From Rhynchonema sp. JSB1_4 (Eukaryota; Nematoda; Chromadorea; Monhysterida; Xyalidae), in contig JASAMV010006194.1 in assembly GCA_030248065.1 (NCBI GenBank), positions 99,173-163,172 of the forward strand: a stretch of 64,000 bases of DNA. The letters run 5' to 3'. The notes beneath the pieces are model-generated. The model was not told the DNA's origin. It saw only the letters and a list, made by a program, of their open reading frames with translations, and searched no databases. Both the position numbers and the translations under genes were made by a program. Shown here piece by piece: positions 21,195-33,279 of this stretch (positions are counted from its first letter, which is position 1; the number at the start of each line of letters is the position of its first letter).

Positions 21195-24100
21195 CTACGA
21201 TCCAAACTCTTCGGTTGATTCTTCGATCGGCTTGAATTCACATTTGCCTCGACCGTCCATCATCAGGTAGTACTGCAAGCTAGTATGGTCGTTCGTTGGT
21301 GGGCATGATGCTCAAGTCGAGAACAAAAGTCATAACCTAACATCAATAAAATGATGAGGGGCAATGGTCACGTGCGGATCGGTCTGTTAACGCGTTCGAA
21401 GTTTTGGACTGGCTCGACAGCTTGACTGACATTTTCAGTGAATCTCAACATGTATTCGAATTGCAGTCACGCTACGTAGGCCACACCGATCTATGGATGC
21501 ACCAAAAAGCGGCGCACAAGAAAGTCACAAAATCAGCCCCAAGCCGACCTCATGATGTTTCCACAATGATTTCCTGTGCGACACAGTGAACAACGTAATG
21601 TTGGTCTTCCTACAGTACTGGTACATGCTGCCCTCCACATCGACACTCACGGCTGACGTGCACTCATCCAGAATGGCAAACTGGGGACGGTGGTAGAAGA
21701 GACGGGCCATCTGCGAATGCTCTTTTTAAGATGTTTTTGTAGAAGTTTGGAAAATTATCTTTTAAACTAAACCAACAGCGACTCGTTGTTTCTCTCCGCC
21801 ACTCAACACATCCATCCAATCTTGGCACACTTCCCAGCCGCCCTCGCGTGCCAGAATGTAGCGCAATTGCACCTGGAAAAATTATCACAATAATGACATG
21901 GATAGAGCAAATACAAATCAAACCGATTACTGCAAAAACAAAAACCAACCAAATCCAAGAACTCTTCCAAATCCTTGTCACTGATGCCCTTTTTCTTCAT
22001 GTCTTCAATCGTATCAGGGTAGATCACTTGGTCACGCAGCGATCCGAGCGTCATGTATGGACGCTACAATCGATTTTGACAAAAATTAGACTGTTTTGAG
22101 CTGATAACGTGGAACATTCAGAGACAGCTCCAAACCTGTGGAATGTAGAACAAATTCCTTTTATCCGGTTTCGTTAGTGTCCCACCGAACAGTGGCCACA
22201 GTTCACCCAAAATTCTGAACAGCGAACTTTTGCCGCATCCATTCGGTCCACAGACCAGCACATTCACACCGGATTTGACCTAAAATCGAAAATATGCAGT
22301 GATTCAAAAAACGTGCATTCAGCGCGAAAGCAACCCAAAGAACGGCGAACAAAATCGATTTATACCTCGAAGTTCAATTCGGGCACAAGAACATCTCCAT
22401 TAGGAGTCACGAGCGGCACGTGCTCAAAACGAATCAGATGGTCAGCCAGTATGACACGACCACTGCCGGGCACAAGGGGTGCCCCCTGCAATAGGGCACT
22501 GGATTCACGTGGGTCGTTCCTTGCAATCACATGAGACAACACTGAACCTGAATGTAATCGTCGTCTTCACTGGCGGCCAGTCGCAATTTCACCGGTGTGT
22601 CCTCGTCGCTTCCTGAAAATGTTTCATTCGATGGACAACACTCAGCCAAACACGCTCACTCTGATTGATACGCGAACAATAAAATATAAAGGCAAACTAC
22701 ACCAACGCGAGCCCGATTTCGAAGGTGGTGTGCTTTCAAAACGAGCAGAAAGAGAAAATCATCATGCTCCACTTTGTATTGTTCAACGTGTAAACATTTC
22801 CCAAACCACCAGCCACGTCAGCGTGTTTCACTATTCTGCCAGCTGCGAAATCGAGCTATGTTGGTGTAGTTTGCCTTTATAAAAAATCAAGGTCACGACT
22901 ATCTGTCTCATCCACCTTTGGCAGCACCAGCCACAGTCATGATATTCGACTGATCAGCAGTAGCGCTCACCATTGTGCGCTCGTAACGTCCGGCATTTAG
23001 GTCGTTCAGCACTTGCATCAGCTCGGTCATTCGTGCTGAGATTGGGGCCCTGTCATTGCTTGATCAAAAGGTTCCGAATTAAAAAAGCGAATAGACGACA
23101 ATACCGGTGAATCCAGCAAGTCTGGTCATTTCGCGTCCGGCCAACGCCAGACGGCCGAGGGCCTGCGCCAGAGTGAACATCATTCGACCGTTGTCGTAGT
23201 AGATCTGTGAAAATCAACTGATATCAGCCCATTTTATTCATTCATTTATCGCAAACACATCAATAAAAGCGAAAGCAACGTACTTGAACCAATTCATCCT
23301 TCGACCGGCTATTCATTCGTTCGTTGTTTGTGTCCAAGAACGGTCGACTCACCACCATCCAACCGACGACCGTCGCCAGATATTTGGCGATTATGTTGTC
23401 AACAAATCCAATGCTGAAAAAATCTACACAATCTTACAAGTAAACATCAACATTTTCAACTGAAACTAAGTCCCAACCTGAATCTGAACAATATCAACGC
23501 CCTAAGATGTCTGACAAGTTTGGCGAATGTGTGAGTGATCGTCCGTCGTTCACGATCCGCACCCTTGTAGAACGCCACCTCTTCGCTGAAAAGTTTTTTG
23601 TCACTGCGATGAATTGTTCTGTCTATCTTTCGATAAATTGCGACGCAACAAGCGTCGAATTTTTTTCATCTTATCGTTGAATCTACATTTGAGAGACACG
23701 AGGCACATCTCGAATTCAATGAATTATTCCGCCTCTATTCGAAAAAATAGCTTGATCTGTGGGTTTGTCTATTTTGCCCGTTATGGAACGATTTGTGGGT
23801 TCTCGGAAAATCAGTCAATAACCCAACAAGTCTGATTAACCACCGTAACCATTGTGATAACAAAGATTCCTATTTGCACCTACCCAAAGACATCAAAATC
23901 ACCAACCTATTGACGATCAGCCGTGAGTTGACGAACCGATACTCGCCCTCCAGTTGTTGTTCGATCACGGTCATCTTGCCGATCGGACGTCGCAGACTGA
24001 TTGACACAATCGAATTTATGTCTTTCAAGGTCGAACCCTCTTCACTAATTCAGTACGATCGAAATTTTCCCCAGCTAACCGTGTCAAAAACACTCCCGAC

Positions 24101-26019
24101 ACGATGACATACGTGAACAACTTCAAAGGTGCTTGAAATCCGAGTGCCGTGCCCAGTTTGATCACGTAGAGCGTAACGTCAACAATGGGCTGAATCAAAT
24201 TCAGATTTCGTATGTTTTCATCACCACATTGAGCCACCGAAACCAAGATTAGACCACAATGAAGCAAATGCACCACCACAAATAGATTAAACCGACTTTC
24301 GACAAATTCGAGTACAAATCAACGATTCCAGCACAGAATTTCTCAACGTCCTGTGTGAGCAATTGGTCAGCGTTCGCCACACGATTGTCCAAGTTCGACA
24401 TCTTGTAGAACGTGAAACCGCTGCAGCACAACGAACACGTTTTTCCCACGACAATACAAAATAAAGCGGTCTGGCTCGGTTTTTCATGAAATTTAATTTT
24501 CCAATACAACAAAATGATTGTTTAAAAGCGCTAAATGTTGTCGTCACGTGCATTATCAATGTCACCGCTGAACACAAAAAAACATAAAACCAACTTGAGA
24601 TATTGATCATAGAAATATTTGGACAGTCGAGTGCGGAAGCGCAGTCGAAGTTCACTCAAACCAAACTGAAATAAAAAAAACATAGAGTTTGTCGAGTTAA
24701 AAATAAACGCAAGCCGACAAAAGCCAAAACCTTGAGCATATTGTTGATCACAGAAATGGCTGGCATCGTCATCACGTACTTGATCATGTACTGACGAAAC
24801 ATGTCGGAGTTGCGTTGAATAATTCCACTGCAAATTTCATTACATTAATGGGTTTTGAGACTGAAAGTAAGGGTAAATTCAATGAAACAGAAAATCTAAC
24901 TTTTCGATCAAGGTTGTGTTCGTTATCATCCAAACATCGGCATACGTGCGTCCCAATAGCGACACGGCCACGACAATCATGTAAAACGTCTGAAATTGAA
25001 AGCATGTGCTGATGAAGGAAATATGAACTAACACGAACAGCTATAAACAAAATTATACGTTTGGTTAGAAAAATACCTCGGCCGTAAACACGCCCGGAAT
25101 GCATATTTTGAGCAGACGAAGTAATTGCTTGAAAAACTCAGCGTTGACGTGCGCCTTGTCTTGTGCTTTCGACTTGGCTTCTTTCGCTTTCTCTTCTTTC
25201 AGAAATTGAGGAACCGTCGCTGTTGTGGGCCTGCAATTTCGAAGAACGAATTGGTGGTAGACAAATCAGCAGCTTTGCGTTGCGTTCTGGCCAGTGTAGT
25301 TCCTGGGGGGAGGGGGGTCCCCCCCTAAGGTACACTAACCGCCGCGACCAAGGTACACCAGTACACTAACCGCCGCGCCAGGTACACTAACCGCCTCAAT
25401 TTTTTGCCAAAAATAGGCAATTTAGGCCTAAAATGGGCATTTTTAGGCCTAAAATGGGTGATTTTAGGTCAATGTTGTCAAAAGTCGCCAAAATACCCTT
25501 TTTATGGAGAATTTTTTCCAAAAAGGGCCAAAAATCGGTCGAATTTTCTACCTCAAAAAGTGACTTTTTCCTGAATTTGGGTCTTCCCCCCCCTTCCCCC
25601 CAGGGAGGTACACTAACCGCCGCACGGAAAAAAGGGGTAGGTACACTAACCGCCGCGCCGGACCAGGAACTACACTGGTTCTGGCTGAAGTCCACTAAAA
25701 TGACACACCACAACTGCGTAATAGAATCTGAAAGCCAGGTAACGGTTCTCTCCTTGAATTGAAACATCAGGTAGTGCGAGTATGGTAGTGGGCAGGGCAG
25801 GTAGTGGGACCCGACCCGACTAACCCCCACTGTCACTATACCCATCGGGTGCTGTGGAACACTGGAGAAGAAAACCAAACGAAATCAAAAAAGAAAAACG
25901 TACAGCTTGTTGGTACTTGCTTGTCGCTTGTAATACAGATAAATTCCGAGTGCGACCGCTGATCCAGCCGCAGCAAGGGCGACGTTTTGTGATTTGAGCT
26001 TGCTCAGCACTGGCGCCAT
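21195..26019 (-). CDS. ABCD3: Peroxisomal ABC half-transporter ABCD3 (PMP70)
   Basis: Nineteen exons: 25904-26019, 25077-25230, 24901-24989, 24731-24827, 24595-24665, 24297-24420, 24080-24189, 23907-23996, 23478-23586, 23284-23413, 23105-23205, 22916-23035, 22548-22611, 22366-22495, 22136-22279, 21950-22063, 21777-21872, 21549-21710, 21195-21272. The N-terminal helix ([20 protein letters not shown]) is followed by the ABCD membrane domain with [20 protein letters not shown] and the EAA-like NSEEVAFY. The nucleotide-binding domain has Walker [10 protein letters not shown], signature LSGGEKQR and Walker [11 protein letters not shown]. The C-terminus ends EEFGS. The family dimerises in the peroxisomal membrane and imports acyl-CoAs for beta-oxidation. 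All key residues are present and the frame is complete; the ATG begins a family-like N-terminus. Intron 1 carries a hAT-like element and the intron at 22612-22915 a MITE. Divergent from the SARAF-like gene. Confidence 0.95.
22685..22881. mobile_element. MITE, TATAAAGGCAAACTAC ends, in an ABCD3 intron
   Basis: 197 bp with inverted ends TATAAAGGCAAACTACACCA, extending to about 35 bp (CGAGCCCGATTTCG on the left, CGAAATCGAGC on the right). Related copies at 30148-30336 and, in part, 4324-4399. Non-coding. It fills most of a 304-bp intron. Confidence 0.75.
25292..25677. mobile_element. hAT-like MITE with GGTACACTAACCGCC subterminal repeats
   Basis: Ends CAGTGTAGTTCCTGG and CCAGGAACTACACTG are exact inverted repeats. 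GTTCTGGC is directly repeated at 25284-25291 and 25678-25685, an 8-bp duplication as made by hAT transposases. Just inside each end the word GGTACACTAACCGCC recurs in the same orientation (five or more times). The AT-rich core (25395-25590) is the same as the core at 55990-56190, reversed. It sits in intron 1 of ABCD3. Confidence 0.9.
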
Positions 26020-26154
26020 TTTTCGTCTCGACGTAAACTAAAGTCGACACCGTGGTTTTCAACCTAAAAAATTAATTTTGGCAGTGTTTTCGAGTGCAGA
26101 CGTTTCAAATTTCAGGACCCTGCAACAAAACAAAAACAACGAAGCAATAGGGTG

Positions 26155-26480
26155 GCACAGTGAAGTGGCAGGCTAATGGTTGCAAAAGGTACCCTTGGGG
26201 GATGGATCCAGATGGTTGCAAGGCACCCCCTACCCAGCCTCCAAGAGGTTGCAATGCAAGGTAAAAGGTACCCATGAGGTTCCAAAAAGGGTGTTTTTTG
26301 CATGGATTATACTGAAAAATTGGCCGAAAAATTGGTACGTTCTTGCATTTTGGCCGAAAATTTGCCTAAAAATTATTAGCTATTATATGGAGGTTGCGAT
26401 TTTTGGTGTTTTGAGGTCGAAAAACACCCATTTTTGCCCATGAAAACCATAAATTGATGGTTGCAAGGCGACCGTTTTTT
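26155..26480. mobile_element. Possible hAT-like element with GGTTGCAAGGTACCC words
   Basis: Begins near CAGTGAAGTGGC; the words GGTTGCAA and GGTACCC recur around a core that shares GAGGTCGAAAAACACC and TTTTTGCC, in the same order, with the element at 56594-57022. No matching right end or target duplication was found, so the borders are approximate. It lies just upstream of ABCD3, in its promoter region. Confidence 0.5.
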
Positions 26481-26879
26481 TCCACGAAAAATAAAAAAAT
26501 GTTCTTTATGACAGTATAGTATTGGGTTTGGGTATTGGTACTGGTCCCCATGCCTATTGATGGCCGGAGCAAGAAAGAGCAAGAGCAAAACCTTTGCAAA
26601 TGCAAATGCAAAACCAAACCTTCGCACAGCCCCAGGTAAGAAGCGGGTTAGCCTGTTATCAGCTGTTTTGCCTGATCGGTCAAGGGGTATCTGATGATGT
26701 CACGTATTCGCATATTTGTCATCAAATTATTATGAAATATCCTGGGCAGGCTTGTGGGTGAAAAAGACTGTCGTGTCACTCACAGCAGCCAGTTAAAACT
26801 GAACTGAAATTTGTTTTCAAATCAGTTGCCTTTTGAGGTCTTATCGGTTGTTTTCTCATTTTCTTTCCTGCAGGTTAAG

Positions 26880-29018
26880 CTGGTGCTCCGCGGGGATATA
26901 CCCTCGAGTACGCCAAGGGGTACGGTGACAGCGGCGGGGGATGGTTTTCTGACAGTCGGTGAGACACATTTTAACTTTCTTTCAATGTCTCAACTCAAGC
27001 TAGACCCACTCCGACAATGAAATAACCGCCCCTCAACTTTTTTCAGCTCGACATCCTACTCCACCCCTCAATGTTCGACCAGTCGTACCGGTTTCAGTGA
27101 TTTGGTGTTGCTCTTCTGCGTCGCGTGTGTTGTCTACATCGTGTACAAACAGTGCATCAGGGCTCAATCCTCAGACTCAGACCAGGACGGCAGGCAACCG
27201 AGGGGTGGATCTGGCCCCGGTGGACCACCACCTCCTGGATTCAGGTATGGGGCTGCGGCTGACAGGGACAAGTCCGCCGACTTTTTCTTCCATGTGGTCC
27301 AATCTTGCATGTTTGAAGACAAACTGGCTAACTTCGTTGTTATCATGCCCATGAAACAAGCAAATGGGAACAAGACGCAACCAGCGAAAACCAGCACACT
27401 AATCCAGATAATGTTTCAGACCGGACAACCATCCCCCACCTCCATACACAGAGAAGGACGCTTATTCTAATGCATCAGCGCCTCAGGACGATTATGCTTA
27501 CGACGATGTGAACTACACCAACATGGGAATGGGCGGCACAGGCGCCAGGTACAGGTTGGTATGGTCACAAGGCGACACACGTCTATGATAACAACAACTT
27601 GTATAGTCTTTCCGTTTTATAACAGCCCAGAGGCGGTATACAGAAAATGTTTCAACGCCTTGAAAACAGCAGTCATCGTCGTGGATGATAACCAACAGGT
27701 CGACAACGTGGCTCGAAACATGCGTGTGACTTGATGGCTGCTGTTGCGATGAAACATTTGTTGTATACTTTCTTTGGACCGAGAATAAAATGAAAGACTA
27801 TACCAGGCTAAAAATTGAACAAACGGAAAGAATTGACGTTCCAGACGTGGTCGCGGTGGCCCAATGGGCGGTAACGGACCGGGCGGTGCTGGATTCTGGA
27901 CGGGGCTCGGCGCAGGCGGATTGGCGGGCTATTTGTTTGGAAATCGAGGTGGAAATCGATAGTACGTTATTCAAATTCATTAGTAACCTATGTGTTGCAC
28001 TGCACTCTATAACTGAAACATCACTCACCCATTGTGCAGCGGTAACGGCGGTTGGGGCAGGGTTGGGCAAAAAAAAAAAATTTTTTTTTTTTTAAAAAAA
28101 AAAATTTTTTTTTTTAAAAAAAAAAATGTTTTTGAAAAAATTTTTTTTTTTAAAAAAAAAATTTTTTTTTTAAAAATTTTCGGGGGAACAAAATGTTCCA
28201 AAACGTCCAAAAATGGCCTTTTCGGGGGTAATTTTTGGTCGTTTTTTCTCAAGGGTCGAAAAATTTTCTTCACAAAATCACCTTTGGGGCATGTATTTGG
28301 TACCTAAGATACCCCAAATGATGTTATTATACCTTCCCGTGACACATGGGACACAGTATGCACGTGCCTACATGGTACTTCGATGTCATACCCCATCAGG
28401 TCGGTCATATACGACTGATTCAGCTACCCGACAAGTATTTCTGCAGCTTATATTCTCAATTCTGTGTGGTTTATGAGTGAATCTTGCTTATTCGGCCACA
28501 AACTGTTGTGTCCGATACCACAGAGCAGCAATCATAGGTCCATATCAAGCACAGACTGTTGGATCGCACCTAAATGACGTAAACACCCTTGATAAGTGAT
28601 GCAAACCAAGTCACAAAAGTGACTTGTCAATTAAAGTTGCATTTTTTCGCGATTTTGCGCGTTTTTTAGGCAAATTTGGTAAAATTTCCCCGTATCTCAG
28701 ACTTTTTAAAAAAAATTTTTTTAAAAAAAAAAAAATTTTTTTTTAAAAAAAAAACTTGTTTAAAAAAAAAATTTTTTTTTTCCAACCCTGGGTTGGGGCG
28801 GATGGGGTGGCAATCGGGGATGGGGTGGTGGTGGCGGTTACCACAATCCAGGACCATCGAGCTCGGGTTGGGGCCGATCCGGCAGTGCCAGTAGCTCGGG
28901 GTCGGGCACCAAATCAGGTCAGAAAAGTATTTTTAAATAAGTTTACATCGCTTGATTTGTTTGGTGCATACGTTACTTTCTTTCACCTTCAGGCTTCGGC
29001 GGCACCAAACGTCGCTGA
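26880..29018 (+). pseudogene. SARAF: SARAF-like gene, C-terminal part, interrupted by a transposon
   Basis: Exons 26880-26958, 27047-27244, 27420-27554, 27845-27961, 28040-28057 plus 28799-28917, and 28993-29018. They encode YTLEYAKGYGDSGGGWFSDS, one membrane helix (LVLLFCVACVVYIVYK), a PGGPPPPGFR segment, the hallmark FWTGLGAGGLAGYLFG, a Gly/Trp-rich tail and the ending GFGGTKRR. SARAF is an ER membrane regulator that limits store-operated calcium entry. Two faults: the long luminal N-terminal domain is not found in the 860 bp up to ABCD3, and a hAT-like element (28058-28790) sits in the Gly-rich exon. Removing the element and one duplication restores the frame exactly. It may be a pseudogene, a polymorphic insertion, or a gene with distant 5' exons. 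Confidence 0.75.
28058..28790. mobile_element. hAT-like MITE in the SARAF coding exon
   Basis: Ends CAGGGTTGG and CCAACCCTG are inverted, and GGTTGGGG is directly repeated at 28050-28057 and 28791-28798 (8 bp, exact). Next to both ends are alternating A and T runs (28069-28175 and 28710-28782) that would fold on themselves. The centre is non-coding. The duplication is unmutated, so insertion is recent. Confidence 0.9.
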
Positions 29019-29571
29019 AACAGCAGCACTTCATACATCGGAACTTCATCTCTAATTCTTGTCTGCAAATGAATATCGGAAGTCCTAATCTGATATGGTG
29101 CTTGCTGCTTGTACTACTTGTGAGTGAATCTAATAACCGAACGTTGCTTTTTCATAGCAGCAGCTATGGCTGTTTCCGACAATTCCCCTGTGGCACGTTA
29201 TCATAATGTATATTTTTGTTATCGCTTATCATTTTGTATTGTTGTTTGCGTTGTGCACTCGCACTTACAGTATGTTGATATTGTGTGTTGTCCTTGCGCC
29301 AAGGAGCATCATTTTCTCACCATTCGTTTCGTTTCCTCTCATTGTCTGCTCACCTCTTGTACATAAGAAACATATTTTTTGTGCTTCATATCTACGTAGT
29401 CCAATGTTTTTGCGGGTTTGTTCACTGGCACTCGTGCAATTGTGAAGTTATTTTATTGTATCGTGTAACAACAGAAACAAACTAAAAACTAAATAGATAA
29501 CAATCAGTGTTGAAAATTGATACTACGTGCCTTTAAAGCTCCGCAAGAAACACCCACAACGAGATTACGCA
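29019..29571. other. 3' flank of the SARAF-like gene
   Basis: T-rich, no exon or repeat recognised; probably 3' UTR and intergenic. Confidence 0.4.
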
Positions 29572-29579
29572 CGCACAAC

Positions 29580-30016
29580 CAGGGTTGGGCAAAAAACGTT
29601 TTTTTTTTTCAAAAAATCGTTTTTTTTTAAAACGCCCAGATGACCAAAATATGCCCCCCAAAAAATTGGAAAACGCTCATGTTGGGAAGAAAACGTGGTT
29701 AAATGAAGTAATTCTATGTGTCCTGAGGCAAAATAAACTGGTTTCAACCCTTTTCTTGTGAGTTGTTAAGATTCCATATCAGACCCGCATCATGGGACCA
29801 ACTTTGGCCGGGGTCATCATTGAAAGTCAAACTCCGTATATCGACGTATCTCGACAAAGTAAAAATTGGTCGAAAATTTTTTGAAAAAAATGCGACAAAA
29901 AATTGATTTTCCTTGATATTCAGGGTACTTTCCCTGAAAAATCAGGGAAATCAAGGAAATTCAGGGTTTTAAAAAAACGAAAAACGACCCAGGCGTTTTT
30001 TTTGTCCAACCCTGGT
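29580..30016. mobile_element. hAT-like MITE, CAGGGTTGGGC ends
   Basis: Starts CAGGGTTGGGCAAAAAACG and ends CGTTTTTTTTGTCCAACCCT followed by GGT. The 8-bp CGCACAAC is repeated exactly at 29572-29579 and 30017-30024. Same end sequence as the element at 28058, so the two belong to one family, but the cores differ. Confidence 0.85.
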
Positions 30017-30147
30017 CGCACAACACTAGACAAGACATCATGAGAGATTACACATTTAACACACAACAATTTGAACACTGCAAGAAAGTGATTCAGATTT
30101 GAAGTTGATTGGAAGGTTATTGTGCATGAAAAATAAGAACATAGACT

Positions 30148-30336
30148 GCCTTTACGCCAACACGAGCCCGATTTCGGAGGTGATGAACTTCCAAAACGCA
30201 AAGAAAGAGAAAATCATCATGCTCCATGTTGTATGCCACAACGTGTAACGTTTCCCAAATCAGCAGCCACGTCATGAATGTTTCACCATTTTGCCAGCTC
30301 CGAAATCGGGCTCGTGTTGGCGTAGTTTTACTTTAC
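30148..30336. mobile_element. MITE of the 22685 family
   Basis: Inverted ends with GCCAACACGAGCCCGATTTCG on the left and CGAAATCGGGCTCGTGTTGG on the right. The interior shares GAGAAAATCATCATGCTCCA and AGCCACGTCA with 22685-22881. Confidence 0.7.
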
Positions 30337-30542
30337 ATGGAATGTTCAAGACACAAATATGATGCACATATTTTGTGGCCCAAGCCAGAACAAACAGTTG
30401 AGCAGGGTGAAACGGTTCAGAATGTTGCCCCCATTAGTGATTCTCTTGATATGTAAAGTTTGGCATAAACAAAAAGTATCGACAGTTGAACATGAGGAGA
30501 AATTCATATGATCCTACTTCGACTAAGAGCCAAGTTCTCTGT

Positions 30543-31302
30543 CTAAGTCGAGCTGTGCATCAAAGTACAGTAACCCAATAGCTCATCATCTAACACTTTG
30601 GTCGTGGAAACCGCTCGTTTCACTTTATTGGTTGTTGTTGATAAATTGCAACTTGAATTCGAATTCATTCTATCCACATGAAATGATTTTCGTCCGTTTT
30701 CGATTGTGGTTTCACAGTGTTTCAGTCCGTTTTTCATGCTTGAGTTTGACGGCGATTTCGTCATGAACATCGCTTCATAGACTTCGCCGCTCACTGGTTC
30801 AGTCAGGTTGTTCTAAAAATGTAAAAAGCAGATCAAATCTTGTTTACGAATCTTCGTTTGGCACAAACTAATAATGTTGTGCATAATGATCATGGTTCAT
30901 TCTTCGACCTGGCGTTCACCATAACTTGGACCCAAATTGGGCGCTACTGGAACCCATGATAACTAGACGGGACCCGTGCCTACGGCCCGGCTACAGCGCC
31001 GCGCCCGTGCCGTGCCCCCCCCCGCGGAAGACCCGTTAGCATACCCAAAGCTACCCGTGAAAATTGACCCGTCCGCCCTTCCGAGGGAGGGAGGGAGGGG
31101 GCCACAGACACACAGACATACATATTATACGTCTTCCTGTTTTAGTAGTATAGATGCCAATCAGTTTCACGTCCTTCCGTCATAGAATAAGATCATGCAT
31201 AGTATAAGGGAAAATACTCACATCGGTGAACAAAAGCCAGAAGGCAAAGCCGAATATGGTGATCGTAACATTGTACACCACGTACAACAGCAGGGCGTCC
31301 AT
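30543..31302 (-). CDS. Small single-pass membrane protein, unknown family (116 aa)
   Basis: Two phase-0 exons, 31222-31302 and 30543-30812. The first 27 residues are mostly one hydrophobic helix (LLLYVVYNVTITIFGFAFWL), followed by a polar Ser/Asn/Thr/Lys-rich tail with several N-x-S/T sites and a C-terminal LLGYCTLMHSST. The exon starts after a CTGCAG acceptor 18 bases before the ATG, so there is probably a 5' UTR intron; a start further upstream cannot be ruled out. No family recognised. Confidence 0.5.
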
Positions 31303-31320
31303 TGCTGCGCTTCCCTGATT

Positions 31321-31698
31321 CTGCAGGGACGATGATGATAATGGCTATTAGTCGTGAATGTCGATCTGGAAATTGTATCAAAAAAGATAAACCGAGTGAT
31401 GTCACGCTTGGTGATCGGATCGGTACTTGGTAAGAAATTTTGGTGATGCCACTAAATTCGACCAATGCTCTGTTCCCCGACCTAAAATTATAACTTTAAG
31501 CTGAACGAAATTGCTAGTGGTAGTGGCTATTACTACTATTTCTGACTATCCTTAATGCAAGAATCACGCGGGACCAAGGCAAGTCTGATCCGATCCAGTC
31601 ACCAAGTTTTATATTGCTCATCTTTTTGACAAATGTTTTTACTTCATACATGAATCGATCCAGAGACCTGGGTGATAGTTTCAGAAAGCAAAGCCAAG
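31321..31698. other. Intergenic, no gene recognised
   Basis: No supported exon; probably the 5' UTR intron and promoter of the small membrane protein gene. Confidence 0.35.
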
Positions 31699-32069
31699 TA
31701 TAGTCCAGCCACGAGCTCATGAGACGAATTTTTTGAAGTTGGCTTGTGCGGATCCAATGATGTTCAGGTTCCACGTATGTATTTCGGAAATGAAAGAAAG
31801 AGAAACCCACGCATTTTTTTTAAAAACACGCTCTCCACCTCGGTGCGTAAATTGCCTTTTGACTCCCAAAACTTTTGTTTGTTGAACAACGTTGCTGTTC
31901 GCATAAGCACGCAACAAATTGAGGTCAGCCAGAGCCAGCTGGAACTTGTCATCATCTCTCGGTCCAATCTCTTTCTTTTGTTTGTGAAAACACGTGTAAC
32001 CGGAGCATTTTTGAATCTGGCAAAGCAAGCTTTAAAAAAGTCGTCTCATGAGCTCGTGGCTGGACTATA
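31699..32069. mobile_element. MITE with TATAGTCC...AGCTCATG ends, copy 1
   Basis: Inverted ends of about 38 bp, TATAGTCCAGCCACGAGCTC and its complement, allowing two mismatches. Probable TA duplication. The same end motif (TATAGTCCGTCTACCAGCTC) bounds 32945-33273, so this is a small family. Confidence 0.7.
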
Positions 32070-32944
32070 CATGGATATGGATACCACGAAAGCAGTGTGA
32101 CCTATGCCTAGTCAATAGCTATGTACATAATAGTATGTATGGCGAAAAATGGCCAGCCAAAATACTGAACCCTGGAAAGCAAACTAAGTATACCTTACTG
32201 CAACCTCTACACAGCTAGTACGGAGGTACGACCCACCAAGGACAGCGCAGAAGTTCTTCACGTCTGCATCTGAACATTGTTGGAGGTTTTTCATTCTCCA
32301 TTTCGAAGCACACAGTAATGAAAGTTCCCGAATCCTCAGTTGTAAAAAACTGACCGCACCATTGTTCTTGAACGTTCTACTACTGCTGCAGCTTCTGTCA
32401 CGATTTGAAAACAGACTGCGCGTTCACGAAGTGAACATGTGAGCTGTATTTTCCACGAAAAGTACGGCGTGCAGTATCTTTACCGAAGGAGTTTATAGCA
32501 CATTTTTGTTTTTGAAAACATTTTTACATGCGCTCGCACTGAAGTATCACAAAACAGGGTAGACACCACATTCACGGTGCATCTGCATGTGTGTAACAGG
32601 ATGCTAAAGTGAACAGAAACGTGCATCAAGTACATTATGCGAAAGGCACGTTTTTTTCAGATACAATAAGCTGGACAAAAAAAATATATTTTTAGTGTAT
32701 TCACAATTCTACTTCTAAAAGAGTTCTCCGCTTAACAGTGCGCAAGCGCAACGCACATGCTATGTATACCAACGGGCAAATAAATGCGCACCAAAAATTG
32801 CCAGCAAAACCGGTTCACCATAAAAACATTGTGCGCGCGTAGAGCGGTTTTTGCCAAATGTATATGTATAAATTTTGCGTCGGTCGCCAATTCTTTGTAG
32901 CGTTGTGCGTTTCGGTCGTTTTGAGCAATACGTGGAACAGAGGT
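32070..32944. other. Gene-poor stretch
   Basis: No exon, RNA gene or repeat that I can support. Confidence 0.4.
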
Positions 32945-33273
32945 ATAGTCCGTCTACCAGCTCATGGCACTTTGTGTCGCTACTGGCTGGTTTGTTCTTT
33001 TCCTCCACGTTCTAATGAAAGAGAAATTGAGTGTGACCGATTTTGCAAAAAGGACTACAAAATAATAAAATGTGTCAAAAAAGATTGAATTCAATCAAAT
33101 TTAAGATTAAATTAAATTAAAATGGATAAAACACGTCGCTTTCATAAAAAACACAATTTAGGAGCAAAAATACTTCTTTTCGGAAACTCAATTTCTCTTT
33201 CATTAGAATGTGGAAGAAGGGAACAAGTCGGCCAGCAGCATCACGAAGTGACATGAGCTGATGGACGGACTAT
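32945..33273. mobile_element. Palindromic MITE with TATAGTCC...AGCTCATG ends, copy 2
   Basis: Arms of about 90 bp (32945-33036 and 33185-33273) are imperfect reverse complements; both contain TCTAATGAAAGAGAAATTGA or its close complement. The end motif links it to 31699-32069. Confidence 0.7.
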
Positions 33274-33279
33274 GCGATA

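Noticed and set aside
28025..28307. Lys/Phe-rich open frames
   Set aside because: Products of alternating A and T runs in the hAT-like element inserted in SARAF.
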